Origin: UBA4479 sp965216765
GTDB taxonomy: Bacteria > Pseudomonadota > Alphaproteobacteria > Rhodospirillales > Casp-alpha2
Assembly (NCBI GenBank): GCA_965216765.1
Contig: OZ244199.1
Location: 2,418,001-2,482,000, forward strand
Length of the DNA stretch: 64,000 bases
Direction of reading: 5' to 3'
Position 1 is the stretch's first letter. Each line of letters begins with the position of its first letter. Under the pieces are notes generated by a model that worked only from the letters and a program-made list of their open reading frames with translations, ran no database searches and had not been told where the DNA came from. Below are positions 1 to 8,818 of this stretch, one piece after another. Made by a program: the position numbers and the translations under genes.

Positions 1-1
1 T

Positions 2-448
2 CCCGCCGTGTGTCAGAGCCTCCGCGATTACAGCGCCGACAAGGTCCGCGAGCGAGTCGCCCTGACCAAACAGGTCGGTGAGCATCTCAAAAAACGCCTG
101 GGCGGTAACCGTGTGTTGGAAACGCCGGTGATCGTGCAACTCCTCGCCGACGACATTCTGGAGATGACGATGGAGCGCGCCGGTATCACCGAAGCGCCGT
201 GCGTGCCGTATGAGGCGACGGCGGGCCTCGCCATGCTGATGCTCCGCGACTACGGTATCATCAGCGTGCACTTCGCGGGTTTGCCCCCAGGCACGGCGGC
301 GCTCATGATTAAGTTCCTACCGCCCGATGTCGTGGAGCGCTTCGGCGGTCCGGCGGCGCTGGCCGAGGCGGTCGACAAATCCCTTGATGCGCTAGCCGAG
401 ACCATAAAAACCGACGGTGGGTTGGAGAAGCTCCTACTTGCCGCTTAG
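2..448 (+). CDS. C-terminal part of an unidentified protein (5' end outside window)
   Basis: The reading frame is open to the left edge, so the start is outside the window; the GTG at position 8 is only the first possible internal start. About 148 codons are visible and end with TAG. I do not recognise the family with confidence. The last 100 residues look like a compact alpha/beta domain with a Gly/Pro turn (GLPPGTAAL) followed by an acidic helix pair, which loosely resembles the small C-terminal domain of fold-type I PLP enzymes; this is only an impression. The 3' end overlaps the convergent arfB gene by 4 bases. Confidence 0.6.
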   Translation, partial: PAVCQSLRDYSADKVRERVALTKQVGEHLKKRLGGNRVLETPVIVQLLADDILEMTMERAGITEAPCVPYEATAGLAMLMLRDYGIISVHFAGLPPGTAALMIKFLPPDVVERFGGPAALAEAVDKSLDALAETIKTDGGLEKLLLAA

Positions 449-867
449 TCGAACCCGCGCACCGAGCCTCGTGCCTTCTTGATGGAACCTTTGTGCTTTT
501 TGGCCTCGATGCGGCGCTGCTGCGACGCCTTGGTCGGTTTCGTGGCGCGGCGGTACTTTGGCGGCTTCGCCGCTTCACGTATCAAGTTGATCAATCGATC
601 CCGTGCATCCTGACGATTCTGTTCCTGAGTACGGAATTGGTGCGCTTCGATAATCAGGACCCCGTCCGCCGTCAGCCTTCGCCCCGCCAGTTTCTTGAGC
701 CGGAGATAGACGGCGTTCGACAGCGCGCGCGAATGCCGCGCATCGAAGCGGAGTTGCACGGCGCTCGACGTCTTGTTGACGTTCTGGCCGCCGGGGCCGG
801 GCGAGCGGACAAACCGCTCCTCGATCTCGGACTCCTGTAGCGCGATGTTGGGCGTGATCTCGATCAT
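445..867 (-). CDS. arfB: Alternative ribosome-rescue factor ArfB (YaeJ family)
   Basis: A 140-residue codon-independent peptidyl-tRNA hydrolase that rescues ribosomes stalled on mRNAs without a stop codon. The catalytic GGQ motif lies at residues 26-28 in the context SPGPGGQNVNK, as in the RF-1/ArfB catalytic domain. The tail from about residue 105 is rich in Lys and Arg (KPPKYRR, KPTKASQQRR, KKHKGSIKK), which in ArfB enters the empty mRNA channel. The length matches ArfB and excludes RF1/RF2, which are about 360 residues with codon-recognition domains. It stands alone, convergent with the truncated gene on its left and divergent from the YifB ATPase. Confidence 0.93.
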   Translation of the reverse strand: MIEITPNIALQESEIEERFVRSPGPGGQNVNKTSSAVQLRFDARHSRALSNAVYLRLKKLAGRRLTADGVLIIEAHQFRTQEQNRQDARDRLINLIREAAKPPKYRRATKPTKASQQRRIEAKKHKGSIKKARGSVRGFD

Positions 868-955
868 GGCGCGCTTATAGCATCATCGCCGCGCGGCGTC
901 GAAAAACCCGCCCAACCCTTTCATTGCTCCCCGGGAAATATACGAGGAGACAGGA

Positions 956-2500
956 ATGGTCGCACGGGTGGGGACGGTCGCGTTTCAGGGGATCGAGGTC
1001 ATGGAGGTCGACGTGCAGGTCGACATGTCGTCGGGCATTCCAAGTTTCACCATCGTCGGCTTGCCGGATAAGGCGGTCGCCGAAAGCAGGGAGCGGGTGC
1101 GCGCCGCGCTCCGTGCCATGGGCCTTGCCATGCCGCCGAAACGGATCACGGTCAACCTGGCCCCCGCCGACGTTGCCAAGGAAGGCAGCCACTTCGACCT
1201 TCCGATTGCCCTCGGACTCCTAGGCGCCATGGGCGTTCTGTCACCGGACGAGACCATGCGCATGTCGGCCATGGGCGAGTTGGGCCTGGACGGCACCATC
1301 GCGCCGGTGCCCGGCATCCTGCCCGCGGCCATTCACGCCAACGCCGATGGGCGAACCTTCGTCTGTGCTGCCGTGCAAGGCGGCGAAGCAGTGTGGGCGG
1401 GCGGCATCGAAGTCATTGCCGCGCCTGATCTGTTGTCGCTGATCAATCACGTGAAGGGTAACGCCGTGCTGCCGACGCCGGAGCCTAAGCTCTATGACGA
1501 CCTGCCGGACTATCCGGATTTGATCGATGTGAAAGGCCAGGAGACTGCCAAGCGCGCCCTCGAGGTTGCGGCGGCGGGCGGCCATAACCTTTTGATGATC
1601 GGCCCGCCCGGCTCCGGTAAGTCTATGCTGGCGCACCGTCTGCCCGGACTTTTACCGGCGATGACGACCCGCGAAATGCTCGAAGTATCCATGGTTCATT
1701 CCCTCGCCGGAACGCTGCCGGACAGCGGATTGACCCGGCGGCGTCCGTTCCGCGATCCGCACCACTCCGCTTCCGTCGCCGCATTGGTCGGCGGCGGTCA
1801 CCGTGTGAAGCCCGGCGAGATTTCACTGGCGCATCTGGGCGTTCTGTTTCTTGACGAATTACCGGAGTTCCGCCGCGAAGCACTGGAAGCACTGCGGCAA
1901 CCGATCGAGACCGGTCGCGTCACCGTCGCCCGCGCCAATGCGCATGTCGTCTATCCAGCGCGCTTTCAGTTGCTGGCTGCGATGAACCCGTGTCGCTGCG
2001 GCTATCTCGCCGATCCGGGGGCGGCGTGTTCCCGAGCCCCCAAATGCGGTGATGACTATCAGGCCAAGATCTCAGGACCGATGCTGGATCGCTTCGATCT
2101 CGTCGTTGAGGTGCCGGCGGTCAATCCGAACGATCTCAGCCTGCCGTCGCCGGGCGAAGCTAGCGCCCAGGTCGCGGTGCGTGTCGCCACCGCCAGGGAG
2201 CGGCAACGAACGCGGGGCGAAGAAATGGGCACCGCCGCGCCGTTAAACGCCGCCATCGACGGCAAGGCCTTAGAGGAAACCGCGACACCCGACGACGCAG
2301 GACGTAAGCTGTTGGCGGAAGCCGTCAGTGCATTCGGACTAACGGCGCGGGGATATCATCGGGTGCTCAGAGTCGCTCGTACGTTAGCGGATCTTGACGG
2401 CACTGAACGCGTCAGCCGCATGCACATCGCCGAAGCTTTATCCTATCGCCGCGTCCGCCCCGGGCACGGCCACATATCCCAAACAGCCGTGTCCTCTTGA
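956..2500 (+). CDS. comM: YifB/ComM family Mg-chelatase-like AAA+ ATPase
   Basis: A 514-residue cytosolic AAA+ ATPase. Residues 20-170 form the N-terminal domain typical of YifB/ComM (VGLPDKAVAESRERV). The ATPase core has a Walker A motif GPPGSGKS at 216-223 and a Walker B motif LFLDE near 297-301, then the cysteine-bearing signature NPCRCGY at 344-350 that marks this family. ComM members are hexameric helicases that help branch migration during natural transformation; the role in a species not known to be competent is open. A GAGGAG ribosome-binding site lies just upstream of the ATG. The secreted-protein gene starts 43 bases downstream on the same strand. Confidence 0.93.
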   Translation: MVARVGTVAFQGIEVMEVDVQVDMSSGIPSFTIVGLPDKAVAESRERVRAALRAMGLAMPPKRITVNLAPADVAKEGSHFDLPIALGLLGAMGVLSPDETMRMSAMGELGLDGTIAPVPGILPAAIHANADGRTFVCAAVQGGEAVWAGGIEVIAAPDLLSLINHVKGNAVLPTPEPKLYDDLPDYPDLIDVKGQETAKRALEVAAAGGHNLLMIGPPGSGKSMLAHRLPGLLPAMTTREMLEVSMVHSLAGTLPDSGLTRRRPFRDPHHSASVAALVGGGHRVKPGEISLAHLGVLFLDELPEFRREALEALRQPIETGRVTVARANAHVVYPARFQLLAAMNPCRCGYLADPGAACSRAPKCGDDYQAKISGPMLDRFDLVVEVPAVNPNDLSLPSPGEASAQVAVRVATARERQRTRGEEMGTAAPLNAAIDGKALEETATPDDAGRKLLAEAVSAFGLTARGYHRVLRVARTLADLDGTERVSRMHIAEALSYRRVRPGHGHISQTAVSS

Positions 2501-2543
2501 TTACGGGGCCGATCTCCCGACATACTTCGTTAGGAGGCGGGGC

Positions 2544-3098
2544 ATGAAAACATTACGGCTCGCTGGACTTTCAACGATCTGCATCATCACGGCGGCGCTT
2601 TTGACGCCCGATACGGCGCGCGCCTGCGGTCCGCTGATAGAGATCAATTACCTAGAGACCGACGGCGACGTGATGACGATCCGCAACCGCTCGGAGCAGT
2701 CCTGGGCGCTGGAATCCCTCACCTTCAACATGACGACATCCAGAGGCTCCATCATCTTCGACACTTTGTATGGCGGACCCGGCTCCAACGCAGCGCGCGA
2801 CTTCTACGTCATCAGTGGAAACGGCAAACTGCTGGCGCCACCGCTGGTCGAGGACGGTGGATCGGTGATGCTGATGTCGTTCATCGATTTCGGGCCCGGC
2901 CACGAGATCGATTTCGCCATCGATCTGGATGACCGCATGTCGCAGTCGATTATGGGCAATGCCTACGTCACCGGCGAAGAAATCATGGGCGGTGAGGTGT
3001 CAGGAAAGCTGCGCTCGCCGGAAGGTCACGAGATGGATGTGCGCGGTGTCTTCAATGAAAAGAACGTTGCGCATCTGACGTCGCCCGCCTGCGTTTAA
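2544..3098 (+). CDS. Hypothetical secreted protein with Sec signal peptide
   Basis: A 184-residue protein of unknown function. I chose the ATG at 2544 because it follows a near-perfect TAGGAGG ribosome-binding site and opens a classic signal peptide: Lys at position 2, a hydrophobic stretch and probable cleavage after TARA near residue 25. The mature part starts with a cysteine (CGPLIEINY) and ends with another (SPACV), so a disulphide between the ends is possible in the periplasm. The body is mostly beta-strand-like with acidic stretches. I recognise no family. It lies 43 bases after the YifB ATPase gene and is convergent with the RTX protein gene, with 6 bases between. Confidence 0.75.
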   Translation: MKTLRLAGLSTICIITAALLTPDTARACGPLIEINYLETDGDVMTIRNRSEQSWALESLTFNMTTSRGSIIFDTLYGGPGSNAARDFYVISGNGKLLAPPLVEDGGSVMLMSFIDFGPGHEIDFAIDLDDRMSQSIMGNAYVTGEEIMGGEVSGKLRSPEGHEMDVRGVFNEKNVAHLTSPACV

Positions 3099-3104
3099 TT
3101 CTAC

Positions 3105-6100
3105 TTAGACCTTCAGTTGAAAGTCGCCGGCCTCGATCGTCGAGCGGTCGGCACCGGTTACGTCAGCGATCTGGTATGAGTTCGCGGTCGACATGTTCGA
3201 TGCATCGTCAGTGTACCACACCTCGGCATCATCGCCGCCGTTGGCAGAACCGATGACGACAATCCCGGCGTTGGCGACACCGCCCGACAAGTTCTGTCCA
3301 CCGGCACCGATGGTCGTCGTGTCTGCTTCGAAGTAGTTTGCGCCGTCGGTGAGCGTCCCGGCCGCGCCGAGCGCGAAATCTCCATCCGATAAAATGAAGA
3401 GATCGTTTTCCGATGCGTCGTAGTCCGCAACGACGTCGGTGCCGAGCGATGCCGCCTTGGCCAAAGCGTCGGCGCCGGAACCCCCTTCGAACTGGAACGA
3501 GTCCGCACCGTCCCCGCCGGTCAGCGTGTCGACACCTTCGCCGCCGATCAGAATGTCGTCGCCCGCGTAGCCGAAGATGTTGTCCGCGCCGCCGAGACCG
3601 GAGAGCGTATCGGCGCCATCGTTTCCGATTAGCGTATTGGCGTCGGCGTTGCCGGTGATGGTGTCGTCATGCGCGGAGCCGGTTGCATTTTCGATCCCGG
3701 TCAGACCGTCGGTGCCGACTGTTGCCCCCGTCGCTGAGCCTGTGTTGAGGTTGATCGTGACCGCCGCACCCGCATCCGAATAGTCGGCCGTATCGATGCC
3801 GGTGTCCGTCGTCCCGTCACCGCCGCGCACCGTGTCATTGGCGCCGTCGTCGTCACCGAGCGCGAAGGTATCGTCGCCGCCTTCACCTTCCAGCACATCG
3901 GCACCGCCCTGTCCGTACAAGGTATCGTCACCCTCGCCACCGCGAAGCGTGTCCGCGCCGTCGCCGGCGCTACCGAGTGAAACACCGAAAACCGACACCG
4001 GACCCAGATCGCCGTAGAGCGTATCGTTACCGGCACCGCCCCAAATCATGTCGTCACCGGCGCCACCCGAGATCAGGTCTGCGTCGCCCGTTGAACTGAA
4101 GGTCGGATTCAAAAGCGCGTTGCCCGCGTTGTGCGTCCCGGAGAGATAATTGATCGGCGTATCACCATAAAGAAAATCATCCTGCTCGTGACCGACAATG
4201 GTCGATGCCGTAGCATCGCCGACAAGGAAATCGGCAACGGAGGTGCCGACCAGAACATTTGCCGTATCAGCTTCTTTGGTAACCGTGAAAACAGGATCGT
4301 CGCGGTCGTCGTCCTTTGGTTTCCGTTTCATCCCGATGATGATGGGCGTGAAGCGAAGACCGAAGCCGAATAGACCGTCGATGCCGCCGAAGCCAAATCC
4401 GCCGCCACCCAGCGTGTCGCCACCGATACCACCGATCAGCACGTCGCTGCCGATCGCACCGGTGCTGCTGCCGTCACCGCCGTAGCCACCGGCGCCACCA
4501 CCGGCGATAACGATGTCGCCGTCGGTGATGTCTTCCCGGTCAATCAGACCGTTCGGACCCATGGCGATGACTTGATCCGCACTGGCCCCGCCGCCGAAAG
4601 CCTCAGCCGCGGCGATGGCCTGTTCAAGCGCGCGCTGAACCGATGCACCGCCACGAATGGCGTCACGGTAGGCTTCACGCGCCGCCGCTTCACCCGCCGA
4701 CATGGCTGTGGACGCGACGTCCATGGATGAGCGCGCCGTTGTGATCCAGTTGCCACGGCTTGCCGACGGATCATCCGGTGACGGTGGCTTCAAAAGGTCT
4801 GGATCGATGGCCGCCAGCTCGCGTTCGACGACTTTCTCAACGATCTCCGCGGCGGTGCCTGCTTCCTCGGCGACACGTGCGGCGGCCAAGGCTTCAACGC
4901 GTGACGCTTCTTCGGCAGCTTCGGCAGCACGCAACGCGGCGGCGGCGGCTTCCTCGGCGGCGTCCGCTTCAGCAACGGCAAGCGCGCGGGCATCCTCAGC
5001 GGCTTTGGCTTCAGCGGCGGCGCGTTGCGCTTCCGCGAACGCAGCTTCGCGCTCCTTGGCTTCTTCAAGAATCTCCAAAGCCTCGGCGCGGGCACGGTCG
5101 GCAGCTTCCAACGCACGGCGCACGGCTTCTTCAGCGGCCGCCAGTCGTTCGGCAGCCTGCGCTTCGGCCATATCCGTCTCGGCGACGGCGAGAGCGGCAT
5201 CCGATTCCTGATCCAGTGTTGTTTCAGAATGACGGACGGCTTCTTCGAAAGCACGGTCACGACGTTCCGACTCGTTCAGTATTTCAAGAGCACGTATACG
5301 AAGTTGTTCGGCTTCTTCCGCCTTCGATGCGGCGAGAGAGTTAGCCTGATCCGCTTGCGAACGGGCCGCCTGTTCAGCAGCGGCGGCATCGCCCAAAGCT
5401 TGATCCGCCGCATCTCGCGCCGACGCGGCAATGGCGGCCTTACGCGCCGCGATCTCGAATGCGGTGTCGCGGTCGACCTGCAGTTCGCTGCCGAGGGTGC
5501 CGTTCGTCTCGGGTGCATCAGGCGCATCGATATCTGCGAGCGCCTGACTCGCCGGATCGGTATGACGTCCGGTCGCCAGCAGAGACGTCGGCATTGCGGC
5601 ATGGGCATCCGGCAGGGCGCCGATAGCATCGCCGTAATGCTCGGCGGCGTCGCGCGGACCAATGCGGAAGACCTCTAGCGGGCGCTCGAAATAACCGTCC
5701 ACGCCAACCGTCTCGTAGGACGTATCCATCGCCTGCGCGCCGCTTGGATTGGCAACACGGATAGCGCCGGCATCGATGTCGTCGCTGCGCAGATACGTTA
5801 CCGTCGTCGCCCCGTCCGCCTCGACGCGCCCGGCCCCTGACGCGTTGTCGATGGTCAGCGTCGCCGAAGGTGTCTTAATCAGGTACGCGCCTTCGGCGTC
5901 GGCGATGGCGCCGCCCGAGAATGAGAATGTGCCCTGCTGCACGACGAACTCGGCATGGCGTGCGCCGCTATCCGGGTCGAAAACGAGCTCCTGAAAGGTT
6001 GCCTTAGCATGGCTTCCCACGGCGAACGTTCCTTCGTCGGCGAACAGCAAACCGGCCTGGCCGTCGCCACCGGTTTCGATTCTATCGCCGCGGCCTATCA

Positions 6101-6506
6101 ACACCCCCGGTTCGGCTTCGAAGACCGTGCCGTCGGCTCGGACGATATGCACCTCTCCTTCGGCGACTTCGACCCGGCCAATGGGTGCGGCGACGGGGGC
6201 GACCGGTGTAAAGCCCGAGGCGGCATCCGCACCGGTCAGCGCCGAAACCACATCGGCGGCGATATGTGCACCGGCATCGGTCGCCAATGGCGGCGGTGAC
6301 GGTTGCTCGAAATAGTCGGGGACGATCAGGCGCGTACCGTCGCCAAGCTCGATCAGCAAATCACCGTCGACCTCGGCATAACTGGCATCCGACAGCAGGC
6401 CGCCGCCGGGAATGACCAGCGGACCGCTTTCCGGTAAACGCAGTACCTCTGGCTGCCCCATCAAGGGCTCCAAAGGCCTCGTTTCGATATCGTATCTATT
6501 GACCAC
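3105..6506 (-). CDS. Large FecR-domain / coiled-coil / RTX calcium-binding protein, probable type I secretion substrate
   Basis: A 1133-residue mosaic. There is no Sec signal. Residues 1-100 are a linker region seen in large secreted adhesins (DGDLLIELGDGTRLIVPDYF). Residues about 110-260 form a FecR-type beta domain (GRVEVAEGEVHIVRADG, GDRIETGGDGQAGLLF). Residues 350-565 are an Ala/Glu/Arg-rich, almost uninterrupted coiled coil. Residues 660-720 are Gly-rich. From about 810 to 1000 there are hemolysin-type nonapeptide repeats such as GGAGDDMIWGGAGNDTLYG, which bind calcium on the outside. The last 130 residues look like a type I secretion tail. No ABC transporter, membrane-fusion protein or TolC gene lies in the window, so the exporter must be elsewhere. 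A secreted adhesin or matrix protein is the likeliest role. Confidence 0.85.
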   Translation of the reverse strand: MVNRYDIETRPLEPLMGQPEVLRLPESGPLVIPGGGLLSDASYAEVDGDLLIELGDGTRLIVPDYFEQPSPPPLATDAGAHIAADVVSALTGADAASGFTPVAPVAAPIGRVEVAEGEVHIVRADGTVFEAEPGVLIGRGDRIETGGDGQAGLLFADEGTFAVGSHAKATFQELVFDPDSGARHAEFVVQQGTFSFSGGAIADAEGAYLIKTPSATLTIDNASGAGRVEADGATTVTYLRSDDIDAGAIRVANPSGAQAMDTSYETVGVDGYFERPLEVFRIGPRDAAEHYGDAIGALPDAHAAMPTSLLATGRHTDPASQALADIDAPDAPETNGTLGSELQVDRDTAFEIAARKAAIAASARDAADQALGDAAAAEQAARSQADQANSLAASKAEEAEQLRIRALEILNESERRDRAFEEAVRHSETTLDQESDAALAVAETDMAEAQAAERLAAAEEAVRRALEAADRARAEALEILEEAKEREAAFAEAQRAAAEAKAAEDARALAVAEADAAEEAAAAALRAAEAAEEASRVEALAAARVAEEAGTAAEIVEKVVERELAAIDPDLLKPPSPDDPSASRGNWITTARSSMDVASTAMSAGEAAAREAYRDAIRGGASVQRALEQAIAAAEAFGGGASADQVIAMGPNGLIDREDITDGDIVIAGGGAGGYGGDGSSTGAIGSDVLIGGIGGDTLGGGGFGFGGIDGLFGFGLRFTPIIIGMKRKPKDDDRDDPVFTVTKEADTANVLVGTSVADFLVGDATASTIVGHEQDDFLYGDTPINYLSGTHNAGNALLNPTFSSTGDADLISGGAGDDMIWGGAGNDTLYGDLGPVSVFGVSLGSAGDGADTLRGGEGDDTLYGQGGADVLEGEGGDDTFALGDDDGANDTVRGGDGTTDTGIDTADYSDAGAAVTINLNTGSATGATVGTDGLTGIENATGSAHDDTITGNADANTLIGNDGADTLSGLGGADNIFGYAGDDILIGGEGVDTLTGGDGADSFQFEGGSGADALAKAASLGTDVVADYDASENDLFILSDGDFALGAAGTLTDGANYFEADTTTIGAGGQNLSGGVANAGIVVIGSANGGDDAEVWYTDDASNMSTANSYQIADVTGADRSTIEAGDFQLKV

Positions 6507-6608
6507 GGCTGCTGGCCCGGCTTTTTGACCTCAATATGAAGTATATTAGCCGATCTTCACCCCAACAAATAGGGGCGAATTAGGGGAAAAAACGATTCGG
6601 GTGTGGAT

Positions 6609-6974
6609 TTAATCCCTGTGCCGGACCAGACCGCCGAGCGGACGCCCGCCCAGGATGTGAAAGTGCAGGTGCGGGACTTCCTGATGGCTGTCGGGGCCAT
6701 TATTGGTGATCACGCGGTAGCCACTTTCAGTCACCCCGGCCATCCGCGCCACCGTACCGATGGCCTTGGTCATCGCCACTATTTCGGCATCGGACGCGTT
6801 GGTGTGATAGTCGTCCATGTCGACATAAGCACCTTTCGGGATGACCAGCACGTGCACCGGTGCCTGCGGACTGATGTCGTTGAAGGCCAGACAATGATCG
6901 TCTTCATAGACCTTATCGCAGGGGATTTCGCCCCGGATAATCTTGGCGAAGATGTTCTGATCGTCGTAGCTCAT
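6609..6974 (-). CDS. hinT: HIT (histidine triad) family nucleotide hydrolase, HinT-like
   Basis: A 121-residue member of the HIT family, small cytosolic hydrolases that act on nucleoside phosphoramidates and related adenylates. The triad HLHFH lies at residues 102-106, followed by ILGGRPLGG, the usual Hint-branch context. The N-terminus (DDQNIFAKIIRGEIP) is also typical of Hint proteins. It follows hisE on the same strand with a 21-base gap and so may be the last gene of the histidine operon, an arrangement common in Alphaproteobacteria. Confidence 0.95.
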   Translation of the reverse strand: MSYDDQNIFAKIIRGEIPCDKVYEDDHCLAFNDISPQAPVHVLVIPKGAYVDMDDYHTNASDAEIVAMTKAIGTVARMAGVTESGYRVITNNGPDSHQEVPHLHFHILGGRPLGGLVRHRD

Positions 6975-6995
6975 GGCATTCTCTATTACTGTCTC

Positions 6996-7316
6996 TTATT
7001 TTTTTCGGCTCGCCTTTTCGGCGATGCCCGAGACACCCTCGCGCCGGGCTAACTCGTTCATTACGTCGTCGGGCGTGATGCCGTTAGCCGACCAAAGCGC
7101 CATCAGGTGATAGATCAGATCGGCGCTTTCACGGGTCAACGCCTCGGGCCCTTCGCTGAGCGCGGCGATCACGACCTCGGTTGCTTCTTCACCGATCTTC
7201 TTGCCGATCTTCTTGGAACCGCCCGCCAGCAACTTCGCCGTGTAGGACGTTTCCGGATCGGCACCCTTGCGGCTTTCGATCGTCGCGAACAGTCGTTGGA
7301 TGACGTCTTCGGACAT
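6996..7316 (-). CDS. hisE: Phosphoribosyl-ATP diphosphatase HisE
   Basis: A 106-residue all-alpha MazG-like enzyme catalysing the second step of histidine synthesis, PRATP to PRAMP plus pyrophosphate. The acidic metal-binding helices are visible (KIGEEATEVVIAAL and ESADLIYHLMALW). It is a stand-alone HisE and not the HisIE fusion of Enterobacteria, so a separate hisI must exist elsewhere. It lies 9 bases after hisF and belongs to the same minus-strand operon. Confidence 0.96.
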   Translation of the reverse strand: MSEDVIQRLFATIESRKGADPETSYTAKLLAGGSKKIGKKIGEEATEVVIAALSEGPEALTRESADLIYHLMALWSANGITPDDVMNELARREGVSGIAEKASRKK

Positions 7317-7325
7317 GACGGCCTC

Positions 7326-8087
7326 TCAGGTTTCGCGGACGGCAACGCCGGCCGCTTTCATGTGCGCCTTGGCTTCGGCCACCGTATAGGTTCCGAAGTG
7401 AAAAATCGAGGCGGCGAGTACCGCAGAGGCATGTCCCTCCGTGACGCCGTCGACCAAGTGATCGAGCGTGCCGACACCGCCGGATGCAATTACCGGAATG
7501 CCGACTGCGTCTGAAACGGCGCGGGTCAGCGGCAGGTTGAAGCCCTGCTTGGTGCCGTCGCGGTCCATGGACGTCAACAGGATTTCACCCGCGCCCAAGT
7601 CCTCCATCCGCTTCGACCACCCTACCGCGTCGATACCCGTTTCCTTACGGCCGCCGTGGGTGAAGATTTCGAAGGTGTCGGGACCCGTTGCTTTGGCATC
7701 GACGGCGACGACGACGCATTGCGTACCGAACTTCTCGGCGGCTTCACGCACGAAGTCCGGGTTGTGCACGGCAGCGGTATTAATCGAGACCTTGTCCGCG
7801 CCGGCCAGCAAAAGCTTTCGGATATCTTCGGTCGTCCGCACGCCGCCGCCGACGGTGAGCGGCATGAAGCACTTTTCCGCGGTCCGCTGCACAACATCGA
7901 AGATCGTGTCGCGGTTTTCGTGGCTGGCGGTGATGTCGAGGAAACAAAGCTCGTCCGCGCCCGCCGCATCATAGACACTGGCTTGTTCCACCGGATCACC
8001 GGCATCGACGAGGTCGACGAAGTTGACGCCTTTGACGACGCGGCCCTCCGCGACATCGAGGCACGGGATGATGCGGACCTTCAGCAT
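7326..8087 (-). CDS. hisF: Imidazole glycerol phosphate synthase subunit HisF
   Basis: A 253-residue TIM-barrel cyclase subunit that uses ammonia from HisH to turn PRFAR into IGP and AICAR. The N-terminus (RIIPCLDVAEGRVVKGVNF) carries the first catalytic Asp, and the second lies in the segment SMDRDGTKQGFN. GGVRTTEDI and ASGGVG are the phosphate-binding loops. The start overlaps the hisA stop by one base, which suggests translational coupling. Partner hisH is one gene upstream. Confidence 0.97.
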   Translation of the reverse strand: MLKVRIIPCLDVAEGRVVKGVNFVDLVDAGDPVEQASVYDAAGADELCFLDITASHENRDTIFDVVQRTAEKCFMPLTVGGGVRTTEDIRKLLLAGADKVSINTAAVHNPDFVREAAEKFGTQCVVVAVDAKATGPDTFEIFTHGGRKETGIDAVGWSKRMEDLGAGEILLTSMDRDGTKQGFNLPLTRAVSDAVGIPVIASGGVGTLDHLVDGVTEGHASAVLAASIFHFGTYTVAEAKAHMKAAGVAVRET

Positions 8088-8818
8088 CAGGCGGCCTCCG
8101 CCAATCGCGCCACCGCCGTCGCCGGATCGATACGGCCGTCGTACACCGCGCGGCCCGAGATAACACCTTCGAGCACATCTGCGCCCGCTGCCATAACCGC
8201 GTCCAAGTCTTCCATGGACGACACACCGCCGGACAAAATCACCGGCAGCGAGACCGCTCGCGCCAAGTCCATGGTCGCCTCCAGGTTCGGCCCCTGCATG
8301 GCGCCGTCGCGGCCAATGTCGGTATAGATCAGTGCCGCGGCCCCAGCGTCTTCGAATCGCTTGGCGAGATCAACGACCTCAAGCTCCGTGGTTTCGGCCC
8401 AACCCTGCACCGCGACCATGCCTTCGCGGGCATCGATACCAAGTGCGACTTGCCCCGGAAATGCTTTGCAAGCAGCCCGCACCAAATTCGGATCACGCAC
8501 AGCGACGGTTCCTAAGATCACACGCGCGAGGCCACGGTCCAGCCAGGACTCGATAGTCTCCATGGTGCGAATACCACCGCCCAATTGCACTTTGATATCG
8601 ACGGCGTCCAGAACGGCCGATACCGCGCCTGCGTTTTCCGGCTTGCCGGCAAAGGCGCCATCCAAATCAACCATATGCAACCACGTGCAACCGGCGTCTG
8701 CGAAGGCGCGCGCCTGCGCCGCCGGGTTATCGTTGAAGACTGTCGCCTGGTCCATATCGCCATGCACGAGGCGCACGCACTCGCCGCCCTTCAGATCAAT
8801 GGCCGGGAAAAAGATCAT
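8087..8818 (-). CDS. hisA: ProFAR isomerase HisA
   Basis: A 243-residue TIM-barrel that isomerises ProFAR to PRFAR. It has the typical start (MIFFPAIDLKGGECVRLVHGD), the catalytic-loop segment TDIGRDGAMQGPN and the phosphate-binding segment LSGGVSSMEDL. I chose the ATG at 8818 because it forms an ATGA overlap with the hisH stop codon; a GTG 9 bases upstream would only add three residues not seen in the family. Gene order hisH-hisA-hisF is the usual one. Confidence 0.97.
   Translation of the reverse strand: MIFFPAIDLKGGECVRLVHGDMDQATVFNDNPAAQARAFADAGCTWLHMVDLDGAFAGKPENAGAVSAVLDAVDIKVQLGGGIRTMETIESWLDRGLARVILGTVAVRDPNLVRAACKAFPGQVALGIDAREGMVAVQGWAETTELEVVDLAKRFEDAGAAALIYTDIGRDGAMQGPNLEATMDLARAVSLPVILSGGVSSMEDLDAVMAAGADVLEGVISGRAVYDGRIDPATAVARLAEAA

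Noticed and set aside
3105..4200. Repeated DNA as CRISPR or tandem array
   Set aside because: The periodicity comes from RTX nonapeptide coding and repeats are degenerate; there is no constant spacer-repeat pattern.
4702..5211. Ala/Ser-rich frame opposite the RTX gene
   Set aside because: It is the antisense reading of the Ala/Glu coiled-coil region, a known source of spurious frames.
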